From: an uncultured Halomonas sp.
GTDB lineage: Bacteria; Pseudomonadota; Gammaproteobacteria; Pseudomonadales; Halomonadaceae
Direction: 5' to 3'
DNA: 64,000 nt
NCBI RefSeq assembly: GCF_947501415.1
Contig: NZ_CANMVL010000011.1
Location: 62,001 to 126,000, forward strand
The first letter of the stretch is position 1; each line of letters begins with the position of its first letter. The notes beneath the pieces were generated by a model. That model made no database searches, was not told where the DNA came from, and saw only the letters and a list, made by a program, of their open reading frames with translations. Below are positions 18,147-26,761 of the stretch, piece after piece. The position numbers and the translations under genes were made by a program.

Positions 18147-19538
18147 ATGACCCGACGACAACCTCGCGTCGTCCCCCGACTCATTCTCGCTGCCTGGCTG
18201 CTCCTATGGCTGCCGGGCGGCCTGCTGGCCGCCGACCTGACGGCCACCCCGGGCGAGCCGCTGCAGCCGCTGGTCGAGCGTGCCGCAAGTGGCGACCGCC
18301 TGCTGCTGCCCGCTGGCCGATACCCTGGCCCGCTGGTCATCGACCGCACGTTGACCCTCTCGGGAGACCCGGGTGCCGTGATCGACGGCGGCGGCGACGG
18401 CCATGCCGTGGTGCTGAATGCTCCGGATAGCGTGCTGGAGGGCGTGACCATCGAGAACTGGGGCGCCAACCTCACCGACATGGATGCCGGCCTCTTCGTC
18501 GAGCAGAGCGCCACCGGCAGCGTGATCCGTGACTCACGGCTCCAGGGCCCGGGCTTCGGTATCTGGCTCGACGCCGTCCACGACGTCCAGGTCCTCGACA
18601 ATATGATCCGCGGCGACTCCTCACTGCGCTCCCAGGATCGCGGCAATGGCATCCACCTGTTCAACTCCCGTAACGTCACCGTGGCGGGCAACGATATCCG
18701 CCACACCCGCGACGGCATCTATATCGACACGAGCAGCCAGTGTCTGCTTCGCGGCAACCATATGCAGGACCTGCGCTATGGGGTTCACTACATGTACGCC
18801 TACGATAACCGGGTGGAAGAGAACACCACCCGCGATACCCGTACCGGCTACGCGCTGATGCAGTCCAAGCGCCTCAGGGTGGTGGGCAACCGCTCGGAGG
18901 GAGATCGCAACTACGGCATCCTGATGAACAACATCACCGACTCCCTGCTGCGCGACAACCACATCAGCAGGGTTCAACAGCGTCGCGACGCCCAGGGCAA
19001 GGGACTGGTCAGCGGCGCCGAAGGCAAGGCGCTGTTCGTCTACAACGCCCAGTACAACCGCTTCGAGGCCAACCGACTGGCCGACAGCGATATCGGCATC
19101 CACCTCACCGCCGGCTCCGAGGACAACGAGCTGGTCGGTAATGCCTTCGTCGGCAACCGTCAGCAGGTGATGTACGTGGCCACTCGCCCCCAGGAGTGGT
19201 CCGAGGCGGGACATGGCAACTACTGGAGCGACTATCTGGGGTGGGACCTGAATGGTGACGGCGTGGGCGACACTCCCTACGAGCCCAACGATGCCATGGA
19301 CCGCGTGCTGTGGCGCTACCCGGTGGCGCGGTTGCTGATGCATAGCCCCGCCGTGCTGGCGCTGCGTTGGGTGCAGCGCCAGTTCCCTGTATTCCGTCCT
19401 CAGGGGGTCAAGGACAGCCATCCGCTGATGGAGGAACCCGGCCTAGATGGGCCCGGCCTGGATGGGCCCGGCCTGGATGGGCCCGACCTCAATGAACCCG
19501 GCATGAATCAACCCAATCTCGGAGACGCCGACGCATGA
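18147..19538 (+). CDS. nosD: Copper-cluster assembly protein NosD (periplasmic beta-helix)
   Basis: A 463-residue exported protein. The signal peptide follows MTRRQPR, with a hydrophobic run ending LLAADL. The body is a right-handed beta-helix of carbohydrate-binding/pectate-lyase-like repeats (many N-x-I, G-I, N-R turns such as RNVTVAGNDIRHTRDGIYI and GNHMQDLRYGVHYMYAYDN). NosD works with the NosFY transporter in building the CuZ site of NosZ. The C-terminus ends in an unusual pentapeptide repeat (PGLDG three times, then PDLNE, PGMNQ, PNLGD). Its stop overlaps the nosF start by 4 bp. The ATG at 18147 is preferred over an in-frame TTG at 18129. Confidence 0.95.
   Translation: MTRRQPRVVPRLILAAWLLLWLPGGLLAADLTATPGEPLQPLVERAASGDRLLLPAGRYPGPLVIDRTLTLSGDPGAVIDGGGDGHAVVLNAPDSVLEGVTIENWGANLTDMDAGLFVEQSATGSVIRDSRLQGPGFGIWLDAVHDVQVLDNMIRGDSSLRSQDRGNGIHLFNSRNVTVAGNDIRHTRDGIYIDTSSQCLLRGNHMQDLRYGVHYMYAYDNRVEENTTRDTRTGYALMQSKRLRVVGNRSEGDRNYGILMNNITDSLLRDNHISRVQQRRDAQGKGLVSGAEGKALFVYNAQYNRFEANRLADSDIGIHLTAGSEDNELVGNAFVGNRQQVMYVATRPQEWSEAGHGNYWSDYLGWDLNGDGVGDTPYEPNDAMDRVLWRYPVARLLMHSPAVLALRWVQRQFPVFRPQGVKDSHPLMEEPGLDGPGLDGPGLDGPDLNEPGMNQPNLGDADA
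19437..19526 (+). repeat. 15-bp tandem repeat inside the 3' end of nosD
   Basis: Six consecutive 15-bp units. Those at 19437, 19452 and 19467 are almost identical (CCCGGCCTGGATGGG). Those at 19482, 19497 and 19512 are degenerate. They encode a Pro/Gly/Asp pentapeptide array after the beta-helix domain. The array stays in frame and is length-variable by nature. Confidence 0.85.
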
Positions 19539-20479
19539 CAGCGGTGATCGACTTTCAGGGCGTGACCCGTCGCGACGGTGGGCTGGCACGCCTCGACGCC
19601 CTCGACCTTCAGGTGAACGAAGGCGAGATCATGGCCCTGCTGGGCCATAACGGTGCCGGCAAGACCACCACCATGCATCTGATCCTCGGCCTGCTCTCGC
19701 CCAGCGAGGGACGCGTGGCGGTGCTCGGCGGTGCCCCCGACGGGGCTCATGCCGAGACCCTGCGCCGCCGCCTCGGCTATCTGCCCGAGAACGTCAGCTT
19801 CTACGAGCAGCTGAGCGGCCGGGAGGTGCTCGACTACTTCGCCCGCCTCAAGCGGGTCGACCGCGGCCAGGTGAGCGAACTGCTGGACCGGGTCGGCCTG
19901 GGTCACGCGGCTGAGCGGCGGGTGAAGACCTACTCCAAGGGCATGCGCCAGCGCCTCGGCCTGGCCCAGGCGCTGCTCGGCGACCCGCGTCTGCTGCTGC
20001 TCGACGAGCCCACCACCGGCCTCGACCCGGCCGCCACCCGCGACTTCTATGACACGGTACGTGGCCTGCGCGATCGCGGTTGTACGGTGTTGCTCTCCTC
20101 ACATGTGCTGCCCGGGGTGGAACCCTATATCGACCGAGCCCTGATCCTTGGCGGCGGCCGTCGACTGGCGCTGGGTAGCCTGACGGAGCTGCGCATGGAA
20201 GCGGCCCTGCCGATCACCGTACGCGCCCGCAGCCACGGCGCTGGTGGTGATCTCGCCGGGCGTCTGGCCGACTGGGAGGATCCGCGTATCGGGATCTCCG
20301 CCCTCAACGGCCACGAGGTATCGCTCAGCGTACCGCCGGACGCCAAGCTCGCCGTGCTGCGTCGGCTCACCGACACTGCCGGCGTCGAGGATATCGAACT
20401 ACTGCCACCGACCCTGGAGCACCTCTACACTCACTTCTCCGCAGAACTCTCGCCCCAGCAACGAGGAGATAGCGAATGA
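19535..20479 (+). CDS. nosF: ABC transporter ATPase NosF
   Basis: A 314-residue cytoplasmic ATPase of the NosDFY copper-site maturation system. Walker A GHNGAGKTTT at about 39, Q-loop replaced by the GYLPEN motif usual in this type, signature YSKGMRQRLGLAQAL and Walker B LLLLDEPTTGLDP. The C-terminal 90 residues form the extra domain found in NosF/CcmA-like proteins. It overlaps both nosD and nosY by 4 bp, so translation is coupled through nosDFY. Confidence 0.96.
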   Translation: MTAVIDFQGVTRRDGGLARLDALDLQVNEGEIMALLGHNGAGKTTTMHLILGLLSPSEGRVAVLGGAPDGAHAETLRRRLGYLPENVSFYEQLSGREVLDYFARLKRVDRGQVSELLDRVGLGHAAERRVKTYSKGMRQRLGLAQALLGDPRLLLLDEPTTGLDPAATRDFYDTVRGLRDRGCTVLLSSHVLPGVEPYIDRALILGGGRRLALGSLTELRMEAALPITVRARSHGAGGDLAGRLADWEDPRIGISALNGHEVSLSVPPDAKLAVLRRLTDTAGVEDIELLPPTLEHLYTHFSAELSPQQRGDSE

Positions 20480-21300
20480 ACGCCATCCTGACCATTGCCG
20501 GCAAGGAGTTTCGTGACGGAATGCGCAACCGCTGGGTACTGGCCATCGCCCTGGTGCTGGCCTTCCTCGCCGTAGGCATCGCCTGGTTCGGTGCCGCCGC
20601 CAGCGGTGGTCTGGGCTTCACCTCACTGGCCACCACCGTGGTCAGCCTGGCGACCCTCGCGGTATTCCTGATTCCGTTGATCGCCCTGCTGCTGGCCTTT
20701 GACGCCGTGGTGGGCGAGCAGGAGGCAGGCACCCTGCTGCTGCTGCTCACCTACCCCATCAGTCGCACCCAGCTGCTGCTCGGAAAGTTCCTCGGTCATG
20801 GCCTGATCCTGGGTGCCGCCACGGCGCTGGGCTTCTCCGTCGCCGGGGCGGTGATCGCGGTGGGTGCCGAGGGTGTGGCACTCGGCGAGCTGGCCCACGG
20901 CATGGGCCTGCTGATCGGCAGCAGCATCCTGCTGGGCTGGGTATTTATCGCCTTCGCCTACCTGATCAGCGTCTGTGTCAGCGAGAAAGCCCGGGCCGCC
21001 GGCCTGGCACTGGTGGTGTGGTTCCTGTTCGTGCTGGTCTTTGACCTGGGCCTGCTGGCACTGCTGGTCAGTGTCGAGCGGGGCGGCGACTGGCTACCCT
21101 GGCTGCTGCTGCTCAACCCCGCCGAGTGCTTCCGCCTGATCAACCTGGCCGGTTTCGAAGCCGCCCGCAGCTATAGTGGCCTGACCTCCATCGCCGAAAG
21201 CGGCGTCTTTCGTCCCGCCATGGTCACCGCCATCCTGGTGGCCTGGATCGCGGCACCTCTGGGCCTGGCGCTGCTGCGCTTCCGGCGACGCACCGCCTGA
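20476..21300 (+). CDS. nosY: ABC transporter permease NosY
   Basis: A 274-residue inner-membrane protein with six hydrophobic helices, the membrane partner of NosF. It opens with MNAILTIAGKEFRDGMRNRWVLAIA and contains FDAVVGEQEAGTLLLLLTYPISR and NPAECFRL, as in the NosY/ABC-2 family. Length is normal. Its last 11 bases, including the stop codon, are the first bases of the 167-bp duplication, so a copy of the nosY stop region lies again at 21457. Confidence 0.95.
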   Translation: MNAILTIAGKEFRDGMRNRWVLAIALVLAFLAVGIAWFGAAASGGLGFTSLATTVVSLATLAVFLIPLIALLLAFDAVVGEQEAGTLLLLLTYPISRTQLLLGKFLGHGLILGAATALGFSVAGAVIAVGAEGVALGELAHGMGLLIGSSILLGWVFIAFAYLISVCVSEKARAAGLALVVWFLFVLVFDLGLLALLVSVERGGDWLPWLLLLNPAECFRLINLAGFEAARSYSGLTSIAESGVFRPAMVTAILVAWIAAPLGLALLRFRRRTA

Positions 21301-21623
21301 CCCTACCAGGCCGCCCTCAATCTCCCGCTGATGAGTGATTCATCGATGAAGAAACTGACCCTGCCGCTCCTGCTGATCATCACCCTGCTGCTCTCCGCCT
21401 GCGGCGAGTCAGAGCCGGAAGTGCTGGCCGCCGCCCAGCCCATCGAGGCCGGCGACGCACCGCCTGACCCTACCAGGCCGCCCTCAATCTCCCGCTGATG
21501 AGTGATTCATCGATGAAGAAACTGACCCTGCCGCTCCTGCTGATCATCACCCTGCTGCTCTCCGCCTGCGGCGAGTCAGAGCCGGAAGTGCTGGCCGCCG
21601 CCCAGCCCATCGAGGCCGGCGAC
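21290..21623 (+). repeat. Perfect 167-bp tandem duplication across the nosY-nosL junction
   Basis: Unit 1 is 21290-21456 and unit 2 is 21457-21623, identical base for base as read. The 8-mer CCGGCGAC ends each unit and also lies just before unit 1 (21282-21289). This is the microhomology expected from slippage or recombination between the nosY end and codons 36-42 of nosL. Confidence 0.95.
21331..21498 (+). pseudogene. Truncated nosL copy created by the tandem duplication
   Basis: Contains the nosL start, the whole lipoprotein signal (LLLIITLLLSAC) and the first mature residues to EAGD. It then runs into the copied nosY end in another frame, giving APPDPTRPPSISR and a TGA at 21496-21498. The result is a 55-residue peptide (50 if started at the second ATG, 21346) lacking the copper motif. 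It could still be exported and lipidated. Its stop overlaps the intact nosL start by one base, so translation could be coupled. Confidence 0.88.
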
Positions 21624-22064
21624 AGCTGCCACGTCTGCGGGATGCTGATCACCGAGCACCCCGGCCCCAAGGGCGAGGCCTTCATGGACAAGCAGGAGGA
21701 GCCGCTGAAGTTCTGCTCCACCATGGATCTGTTCGCCTTCCTCAAGCAGCCCGAGAACGAGACCCGGGTCTCCCACGCCTATGTGCACGATGTGGCCGTT
21801 GCCCCCTGGGTCACTCCCGACGACGAGGCCTTCGTGCTGGCCAGCGAAGCGGTCTACGTGGTGGGTCACGGCCAGCGCGGCGGCATGGGTCACACCCTCG
21901 CCTCGTTCGCCGACAAGGCCGACGCCGAGGCATTCCGCGAGGAGCATGGCGGCGAGATGGTCAGCTTCGCCGAGATCGACCTCGAGCTGCTGGGCCGCCT
22001 GGGCCGGGGCGAGCTGGGCGGCGATATCGGTGGGAGCATGGGCGGCATGCAACATGCGCAGTAG
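21498..22064 (+). CDS. nosL: Copper-binding outer-membrane lipoprotein NosL
   Basis: A 188-residue lipoprotein that delivers Cu(I) for NosZ assembly. Lipobox LLSAC near residue 24, copper motif SCHVCGM near 43-49, FCSTMDLFAF, and GMGHTLASFADKADAEAF, which are all NosL hallmarks. The C-terminus ends in a Gly/Met-rich tail (GGSMGGMQHAQ) that may add copper ligands. Start at 21498, with an alternative ATG at 21513 (MKKLTLP) giving a more compact signal. It is the intact copy downstream of the duplication; the nosY stop is now 197 bp upstream rather than 30. Confidence 0.95.
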   Translation: MSDSSMKKLTLPLLLIITLLLSACGESEPEVLAAAQPIEAGDSCHVCGMLITEHPGPKGEAFMDKQEEPLKFCSTMDLFAFLKQPENETRVSHAYVHDVAVAPWVTPDDEAFVLASEAVYVVGHGQRGGMGHTLASFADKADAEAFREEHGGEMVSFAEIDLELLGRLGRGELGGDIGGSMGGMQHAQ

Positions 22065-22147
22065 GTAGCACGAGAAACGGCCCTCGAGCTGCGCGGTGGG
22101 GGCCGGCATGCTAGCCTCGGGCGCACCGCCACCCGAGGAGCCCATGG

Positions 22148-22687
22148 ATGTCGTCACGCCTTTCCCGTCTCGCTGCCGCCCTGATGGCCCTGATCTTGGC
22201 CGGGCCGGCCGCCGCCGTGCAGTTCAACGTCGCCGAGATCCAGCGCCATGGCGCCTGGCAGTCGATGATTCTGAGCCTCGGCGAGGAGCGCCTCTACCGC
22301 GCCCTGGAGGGTGATAACTACGCCGACGCCCACTTCAGCGTCAATGTCAGCCAGGGCGCCTGCGAGGCACCCTGGCTGGAGCTGCGCGTGGACCTCGGCG
22401 AGCACCAGCCTGAAAGCCAGGTGGTCAACCTGGTACCCGCCGACCTCAGGGTCGATGAGCAGACCATTCACTCGGGACAGGCCGAGTTTCGCACCGAGCG
22501 TGGCGACAGCGGCTTCTATGTACGGTTCGATCTTCCCGAGCAGCTACTGCTGCTCGATGAGATGCGCCGGGGCGAGATCCTGCGCCTGCGAATGATGCGC
22601 GGCCCCGACGACCCCTGGTTCATGGTCTTCGCCCTCGATGGCGCCGGCGAGGCAATGGATCGCATGGCGCAGGCCTGTCGCCCCTGA
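22148..22687 (+). CDS. Exported protein of unknown function next to nosL
   Basis: A 179-residue protein with a Sec signal peptide (MSSRLSRLAAALMALILAGPAAAV). The mature part is predicted beta-rich and acidic, with two cysteines (QGACEAPW and the terminal QACRP) that could form a disulfide. I do not recognise the family. The start at 22148 has a GAGGAGCCC site upstream. It lies 83 bp after nosL on the same strand, so it may be transcribed with the nos genes, but nothing in the sequence ties it to copper or N2O. Confidence 0.7.
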   Translation: MSSRLSRLAAALMALILAGPAAAVQFNVAEIQRHGAWQSMILSLGEERLYRALEGDNYADAHFSVNVSQGACEAPWLELRVDLGEHQPESQVVNLVPADLRVDEQTIHSGQAEFRTERGDSGFYVRFDLPEQLLLLDEMRRGEILRLRMMRGPDDPWFMVFALDGAGEAMDRMAQACRP

Positions 22688-22778
22688 GCTCAAGCAATGA
22701 GTGAGCCCCGCTGACAGCAGTGCCCCGGCGCCGTATGCTGGGTACCGATATCAACCGACACCCCCCAAGGAGTGCCCC

Positions 22779-23354
22779 ATGCGACGCCTAGCCCTCGCCC
22801 TACTGACGGCGACCCTGCCTGCCCTGGCTCTTGCCCAGACCGACGCCGCCCCCGACGTGGTGCTGCATACCAGCGAGGGTGCCATCGGCATCGAGCTTTA
22901 CGAGGAGCAGGCCCCCAAAAGCGTCGAGAACTTCCTCGCCTACGCCGAGTCGGGCCACTACGACGGCACCCTCTTCCACCGGGTGATCGACGATTTCATG
23001 GTCCAGGGCGGCGGCTTCGACACCGACTTCACCCAGAAGGCGACCCGCGAGCCGATCGAGAACGAGGCCGACAACGGCCTCAAGAACCGCCGCGGCACCC
23101 TGGCCATGGCGCGCACCGGGGCGCCCCACTCGGCCACCGCCCAATTCTTTATCAACGTCGCCGATAACGGCTTCCTCGACCATGTCAGCACCCAGTCGGG
23201 GCGGACCTGGGGCTATGCGGTGTTCGGTCGGGTCGTCGACGGCATGGAGGTGGTGGACACCATCAAACGCGTGCCCACCGGAAATCGCGGCCGCCTTCAG
23301 AACGTGCCGAAAACGCCGGTGATCATCGAGCGCGCCGAGGTACTCGGCGATTGA
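22779..23354 (+). CDS. Cyclophilin-type peptidyl-prolyl cis-trans isomerase, exported
   Basis: A 191-residue periplasmic cyclophilin (PpiA-like). Signal peptide MRRLALALLTATLPALALAQ. The cyclophilin domain has EEQAPKSVENFLAYAESGHYDGTLFHRVIDDFMVQGG, FHRV with the catalytic Arg, LAMARTGAPHSATAQFFIN and GYAVFGRVVDGMEVV. It speeds proline isomerisation in exported proteins. The ATG at 22779 has a CCCAAGGAG ribosome site; the longer open frame has no signal at its N-terminus. Confidence 0.95.
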   Translation: MRRLALALLTATLPALALAQTDAAPDVVLHTSEGAIGIELYEEQAPKSVENFLAYAESGHYDGTLFHRVIDDFMVQGGGFDTDFTQKATREPIENEADNGLKNRRGTLAMARTGAPHSATAQFFINVADNGFLDHVSTQSGRTWGYAVFGRVVDGMEVVDTIKRVPTGNRGRLQNVPKTPVIIERAEVLGD

Positions 23355-23376
23355 TCGATAGAAGAGGGTAACCAGA

Positions 23377-23742
23377 GTGGCGACACTGCTGTTTCGGCTC
23401 GACAACGTACCCGAGGAGGAGGCCGACGAGGTACGCCGCCTGCTCGAGCAGCACGGCTTCAACACCTTCGAGAGCCGTGCCGGCTTCTGGGGGCTTGGCG
23501 TGGCGGCCATTTGGCTGCGCGACAAGGGCGATTACGAGGCCGCCAGAGAGGCGCTGGATAGCTATCAGCAGGGGCTCGCCGAACGGGTTCGCGAGGAGCG
23601 CGATACGCTGGCCGAGCGCGGTGAGGCACCCACCCTGTGGCGCCGCCTGCACCAACACCCCGTGCGCATGCTGTTGATTGTACTGGCATTGGCCGGGGTG
23701 TTGACCCTTACCCTGCTGCCCTTCCTGGGCCTGATCAGCTGA
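23377..23742 (+). CDS. DUF6164 family membrane protein
   Basis: A 121-residue protein with a soluble N-terminal domain (LLFRLDNVPEEEADEVRRLLEQHGFNTFES, GFWGLGVAAIWLRD) resembling a small ACT/ferredoxin-like fold, and one C-terminal membrane helix (about 97-118). The pattern matches the DUF6164 family of unknown function. GTG start at 23377 with a GAGGGTAA site. It is 22 bp after the cyclophilin gene and is followed by a bidirectional terminator. Confidence 0.75.
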   Translation: MATLLFRLDNVPEEEADEVRRLLEQHGFNTFESRAGFWGLGVAAIWLRDKGDYEAAREALDSYQQGLAERVREERDTLAERGEAPTLWRRLHQHPVRMLLIVLALAGVLTLTLLPFLGLIS

Positions 23743-23755
23743 TGCCTGGATACGC

Positions 23756-23790
23756 CAACGCCCCCGCCGGTTAAACCGACGGGGGCGTTG
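23756..23790. terminator. Bidirectional terminator between DUF6164 gene and ahpF
   Basis: An 11-bp perfect stem CAACGCCCCCG/CGGGGGCGTTG with a 13-nt inner part that is itself partly paired (CGGT/ACCG). It sits between convergent genes. No long T-run on either side. Confidence 0.7.
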
Positions 23791-23819
23791 CATGGTGTGG
23801 AAGCCGAGGACTTCCTGGA

Positions 23820-25373
23820 TCAGCTGCGGATCAGGTGATCGAAGGCGCTCAGCGCGGCCTTGGAGCCCTCGCCCATGGCGATGACGATCTGCTTGTAGGG
23901 CACGGTGGTCACGTCGCCGGCGGCGAAGATCCCGGGCACCGAGGTCATGCCGCGCTCGTCGACGATGATCTCGCCGCGCTCGGAGAGCTCGATGGGTGAA
24001 TCCTTGAGCCACTCGGTGTTGGGTACCAGGCCGATCTGCACGAACACGCCCTCCAGCTCGACCTGGCGGATCTCGCCGCTGGCGCGCTCCTCGTAGGTGA
24101 GGCCGTTGACGCGCTGGCCATCGCCATTCACCTCGGTGGTGCGGGCCCCCAGGATGATCTCCACGTTGGGCAGGCTGCGCAGCTTCTTCTGCAGCACCTC
24201 ATCGGCGCGCATCTCGTCCATGAACTCGAACAGCGTCACATGGCCGACGATGCCGGCCAGGTCGATGGCCGCCTCGACGCCGGAGTTGCCCCCGCCGATG
24301 ACCGCCACCCGCTTGCCCTTGAACAGCGGGCCATCACAGTGGGGACAGTAGGCCACCCCCTTGTTGCGATACTCGGCCTCGCCGGGCACGCCCATCTCAC
24401 GCCAGCGGGCACCGGTGGCCAGCACCAGGGTCCTGCTCTTGAGGCTGGCGCCGGACTCGAACTGCACCTCGTGCGTCTCGCCCGGCTGACCCGGCAGCAG
24501 CTTGACGGCACGCTGCAGGTTCATGATGTCGACCTCATACTCCCTGACATGCTCCTCCAGTGCCGCGGCCAACTTGGGCCCGTCGGTATGGGGAACGGAG
24601 ATAAGGTTCTCGATGGACATGGTGTCGAGCACCTGGCCACCGAAGCGCTCGGCGGCGACACCGGTGCGAATGCCCTTGCGTGCGGCATAGACCGCCGCCG
24701 CGGCAGCGGCGGGGCCACCACCGACCATCAGGGTATCGAAGGTCGGCTTCTCGCTGAGCTTGGCGGCCTCGCGCTCGGCGGCACCGGTGTCCACTTTGGC
24801 CAGGATCTGCTCCATGCTCATGCGACCCTGATCGAAGGGCTCGCCGTTGAGATAGATGCTCGGCACCGACATCACCTGGCGCTCTTCCACCTCGTCCTGG
24901 AACAGGGCCCCGTCGATGGCCACGTGATGGACATTGGGGTTGAGGACTGCCATCAGGTTCAGCGCCTGGACCACATCCGGGCAGTTCTGACAGGAGAGCG
25001 AGAAGTAGGTCTCGAAGTTGAGCTCACCGTCTAGCCCCTTGATCTGCTCGATCACCTCGTCGCTGGCTTTGGGCGGGTGGCCGCCTACCTGCAGCAGCGC
25101 CAGCACCAGGCTGGTGAACTCGTGACCCATGGGGATGCCGGCGAAGACCACGCCGGTCTCCTCGCCGGGGCGATTGATGGCGAAGGAGGGGCGACGCGCC
25201 TCCTCGCCATCAAGCTTTAGGGTAATCTTGTCGGTCAGGCCGACGATATCGGCCAGCAGGCCATGCAATTCCTTCGACTTGGCGCCATCATCGAGGGACG
25301 CAACGATCTCGAAGGGCTGAGTGACCTTGGCCAGATAGGCCTTGAGCTGAGTTTTCAGATTGTCGTCCAACAT
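23820..25373 (-). CDS. ahpF: Alkyl hydroperoxide reductase subunit F
   Basis: A 517-residue flavoprotein that reduces AhpC with NADH. The N-terminal tandem thioredoxin-like domain carries the redox pair SCQNCPDV at about 124-127. The FAD domain begins at [18 protein letters not shown] and the thioredoxin-reductase-type centre is CPHCDG (about 339-342). [15 protein letters not shown] is the NADH-binding motif, and [15 protein letters not shown] binds FAD. The start chosen is the ATG at 25373 ([14 protein letters not shown]); an ATG at 25391 is also in frame. Downstream of ahpC with a stem-loop in the 171-bp gap. Confidence 0.97.
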   Translation of the reverse strand: MLDDNLKTQLKAYLAKVTQPFEIVASLDDGAKSKELHGLLADIVGLTDKITLKLDGEEARRPSFAINRPGEETGVVFAGIPMGHEFTSLVLALLQVGGHPPKASDEVIEQIKGLDGELNFETYFSLSCQNCPDVVQALNLMAVLNPNVHHVAIDGALFQDEVEERQVMSVPSIYLNGEPFDQGRMSMEQILAKVDTGAAEREAAKLSEKPTFDTLMVGGGPAAAAAAVYAARKGIRTGVAAERFGGQVLDTMSIENLISVPHTDGPKLAAALEEHVREYEVDIMNLQRAVKLLPGQPGETHEVQFESGASLKSRTLVLATGARWREMGVPGEAEYRNKGVAYCPHCDGPLFKGKRVAVIGGGNSGVEAAIDLAGIVGHVTLFEFMDEMRADEVLQKKLRSLPNVEIILGARTTEVNGDGQRVNGLTYEERASGEIRQVELEGVFVQIGLVPNTEWLKDSPIELSERGEIIVDERGMTSVPGIFAAGDVTTVPYKQIVIAMGEGSKAALSAFDHLIRS

Positions 25374-25472
25374 GACAGCGTGTTCCTTCATGTTCGAGAG
25401 TGTCAGGCCACGAGCTAGCCATGCCCTGCCGGTTTGGCAGTGCCATCGATCTGACTCGTGATGCGAAATAGG

Positions 25473-25500
25473 GCCCCGGGCGGGGGGAGGTGCCCGGGGC
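25473..25500 (-). terminator. Stem-loop between ahpC and ahpF
   Basis: A 9-bp perfect stem GCCCCGGGC/GCCCGGGGC with a 10-nt loop; on the minus strand CCTATTTCG follows. Position 45 bases after the ahpC stop suggests partial termination, giving more AhpC than AhpF. Confidence 0.6.
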
Positions 25501-25544
25501 GGTGTGGCAAGGCCGGAAGAGGGGCCTCGCCACGCAGGCGGGGC

Positions 25545-26108
25545 TTAGATCTTGCCGACCAGGTCCAGTGACGGAGCCAGGGTCTCTTCGCCTTCTTCCC
25601 ACTTGGCCGGGCAGACCTCGTTGGGGTTGGCACGCACGTACTGGGCGGCCTTGACCTTGCGCAGCAGCTCTTCGGCGTTGCGGCCGATGTTGCCTGCGTT
25701 CAGCTCGATGATCTGGATCTTGCCATCGGGGTCGACCACGAAGGTGCCACGCTCGGCGATACCGGCATCCTCGATCAGCACCTCGAAGTTGCGCGAGATG
25801 GTGTGGGTCGGGTCGGCCAGCATCGGGTAGGTCAGCTTGCCGATGGTCTCGGAGCTGTCGTGCCACGCCTTGTGGGTGAAGTGGGTGTCGGTAGAGACGC
25901 TGTAGATCTCGACGCCCAGCTTCTTGAACGCTTCGTAGTTGTCCTGCAGGTCACCCAGCTCGGTGGGGCAGACGAAGGTGAAGTCGGCCGGGTAGAAAAA
26001 GAAGATGCTCCACTGGCCCTTCACGTCCTGTTCGCTGACGTCGATGAACTCGCCGTTATGGTAAGCGGTGGCCTTGAACGGCTTGATTTCGGTGTTAAGC
26101 AGGGACAT
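25545..26108 (-). CDS. ahpC: Alkyl hydroperoxide reductase subunit C (2-Cys peroxiredoxin)
   Basis: A 187-residue peroxiredoxin that reduces H2O2 and organic peroxides in the cytoplasm. The peroxidatic Cys is in [14 protein letters not shown] (about residue 47) and the resolving Cys in [14 protein letters not shown] (about 166). Length and sequence ([21 protein letters not shown]) match the AhpC1 type. A GAAAGGAGC ribosome site precedes the start at 26108. It pairs with AhpF downstream. OxyR, the usual activator, is encoded at 44.5 kb in the same window. Confidence 0.97.
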   Translation of the reverse strand: MSLLNTEIKPFKATAYHNGEFIDVSEQDVKGQWSIFFFYPADFTFVCPTELGDLQDNYEAFKKLGVEIYSVSTDTHFTHKAWHDSSETIGKLTYPMLADPTHTISRNFEVLIEDAGIAERGTFVVDPDGKIQIIELNAGNIGRNAEELLRKVKAAQYVRANPNEVCPAKWEEGEETLAPSLDLVGKI

Positions 26109-26241
26109 TCGTTAATGCTCCTTTCGTCATTGCCTAGGGATGGCTGGAATACGCAGGCATGGTAGCCCGTATTACCCGATAGTATAAATTGAATGGGGGC
26201 ATCGCCCTGATAATTCAACCCTATGACAGGGCGGTGCACGG

Positions 26242-26646
26242 TCAGCCGATGCGCACCGCCTCCCCCTGGCGGTCCAGTGCCAGGAAGGCCTCGACGTTAC
26301 CCATCTTCAGCGACTCGACCATGCGCTCGAGCTGCGCCTCGGCCTGCTCGGAAGCGGGGGCTTCGCTACCACGACCCGAAAGGGCACCGACGAAGACGAT
26401 GTCCCACTCGACACCGGTGTTCTGCGACTCCGCCACCAGGCCGGCCATATCGGTCAGCTCCTCGGGGGCCTTGTCGACACACAGCACCGGGGCAAGCACG
26501 CCGCCTTCGCCCTGCTCGAAGCGGGCACGCTGCTCGGCGGAGGGGTTGTCCGGCAGTTCGGCACGCGTAAAGACGAACAGCAGGCGCTGGGCATCGGGCT
26601 GCAGGCGCGCCTCGCTGAGCAGATCTGAGAAGTTGGTGATGGCCAT
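26242..26646 (-). CDS. Conserved small protein of unknown function
   Basis: A 134-residue cytoplasmic protein (MAITNFSDLLSEARLQPDAQRLLFVFTRAELP). It contains FEQGEGGVLAPVLCVDKAPEEL and WDIVFVGALSG. Similar sequences occur widely in proteobacteria, often under the doubtful label of ribonucleotide reductase subunit; no reductase active site is present. No membrane segment. The ATG at 26646 has a GGAGGCTT site upstream. It lies between ahpC and the proline-racemase-family gene with gaps of over 100 bp, so it is probably transcribed alone. Confidence 0.72.
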   Translation of the reverse strand: MAITNFSDLLSEARLQPDAQRLLFVFTRAELPDNPSAEQRARFEQGEGGVLAPVLCVDKAPEELTDMAGLVAESQNTGVEWDIVFVGALSGRGSEAPASEQAEAQLERMVESLKMGNVEAFLALDRQGEAVRIG

Positions 26647-26761
26647 GCGAAGCCTCCAGTGGCAATCGAAAAGAAGAGTGAGCGCCAGCCTGCCCCCTTT
26701 GGAGGCGACGCTCAAGGGGAAGGCGGAAGAATCGGCCAGGTCAAGATGGCGGGAGCAAGAC

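Noticed and set aside
16526..18718. 730-codon open frame antisense to nosZ
   Set aside because: nosZ on the plus strand has a Tat signal and complete copper ligands. The antisense frame is a codon-bias artefact.
21290..21623. Insertion sequence or CRISPR unit as explanation for the repeat at nosL
   Set aside because: Only two head-to-tail copies, no terminal inverted repeats or transposase, no spacers. The repeat is made of nosY/nosL sequence itself.
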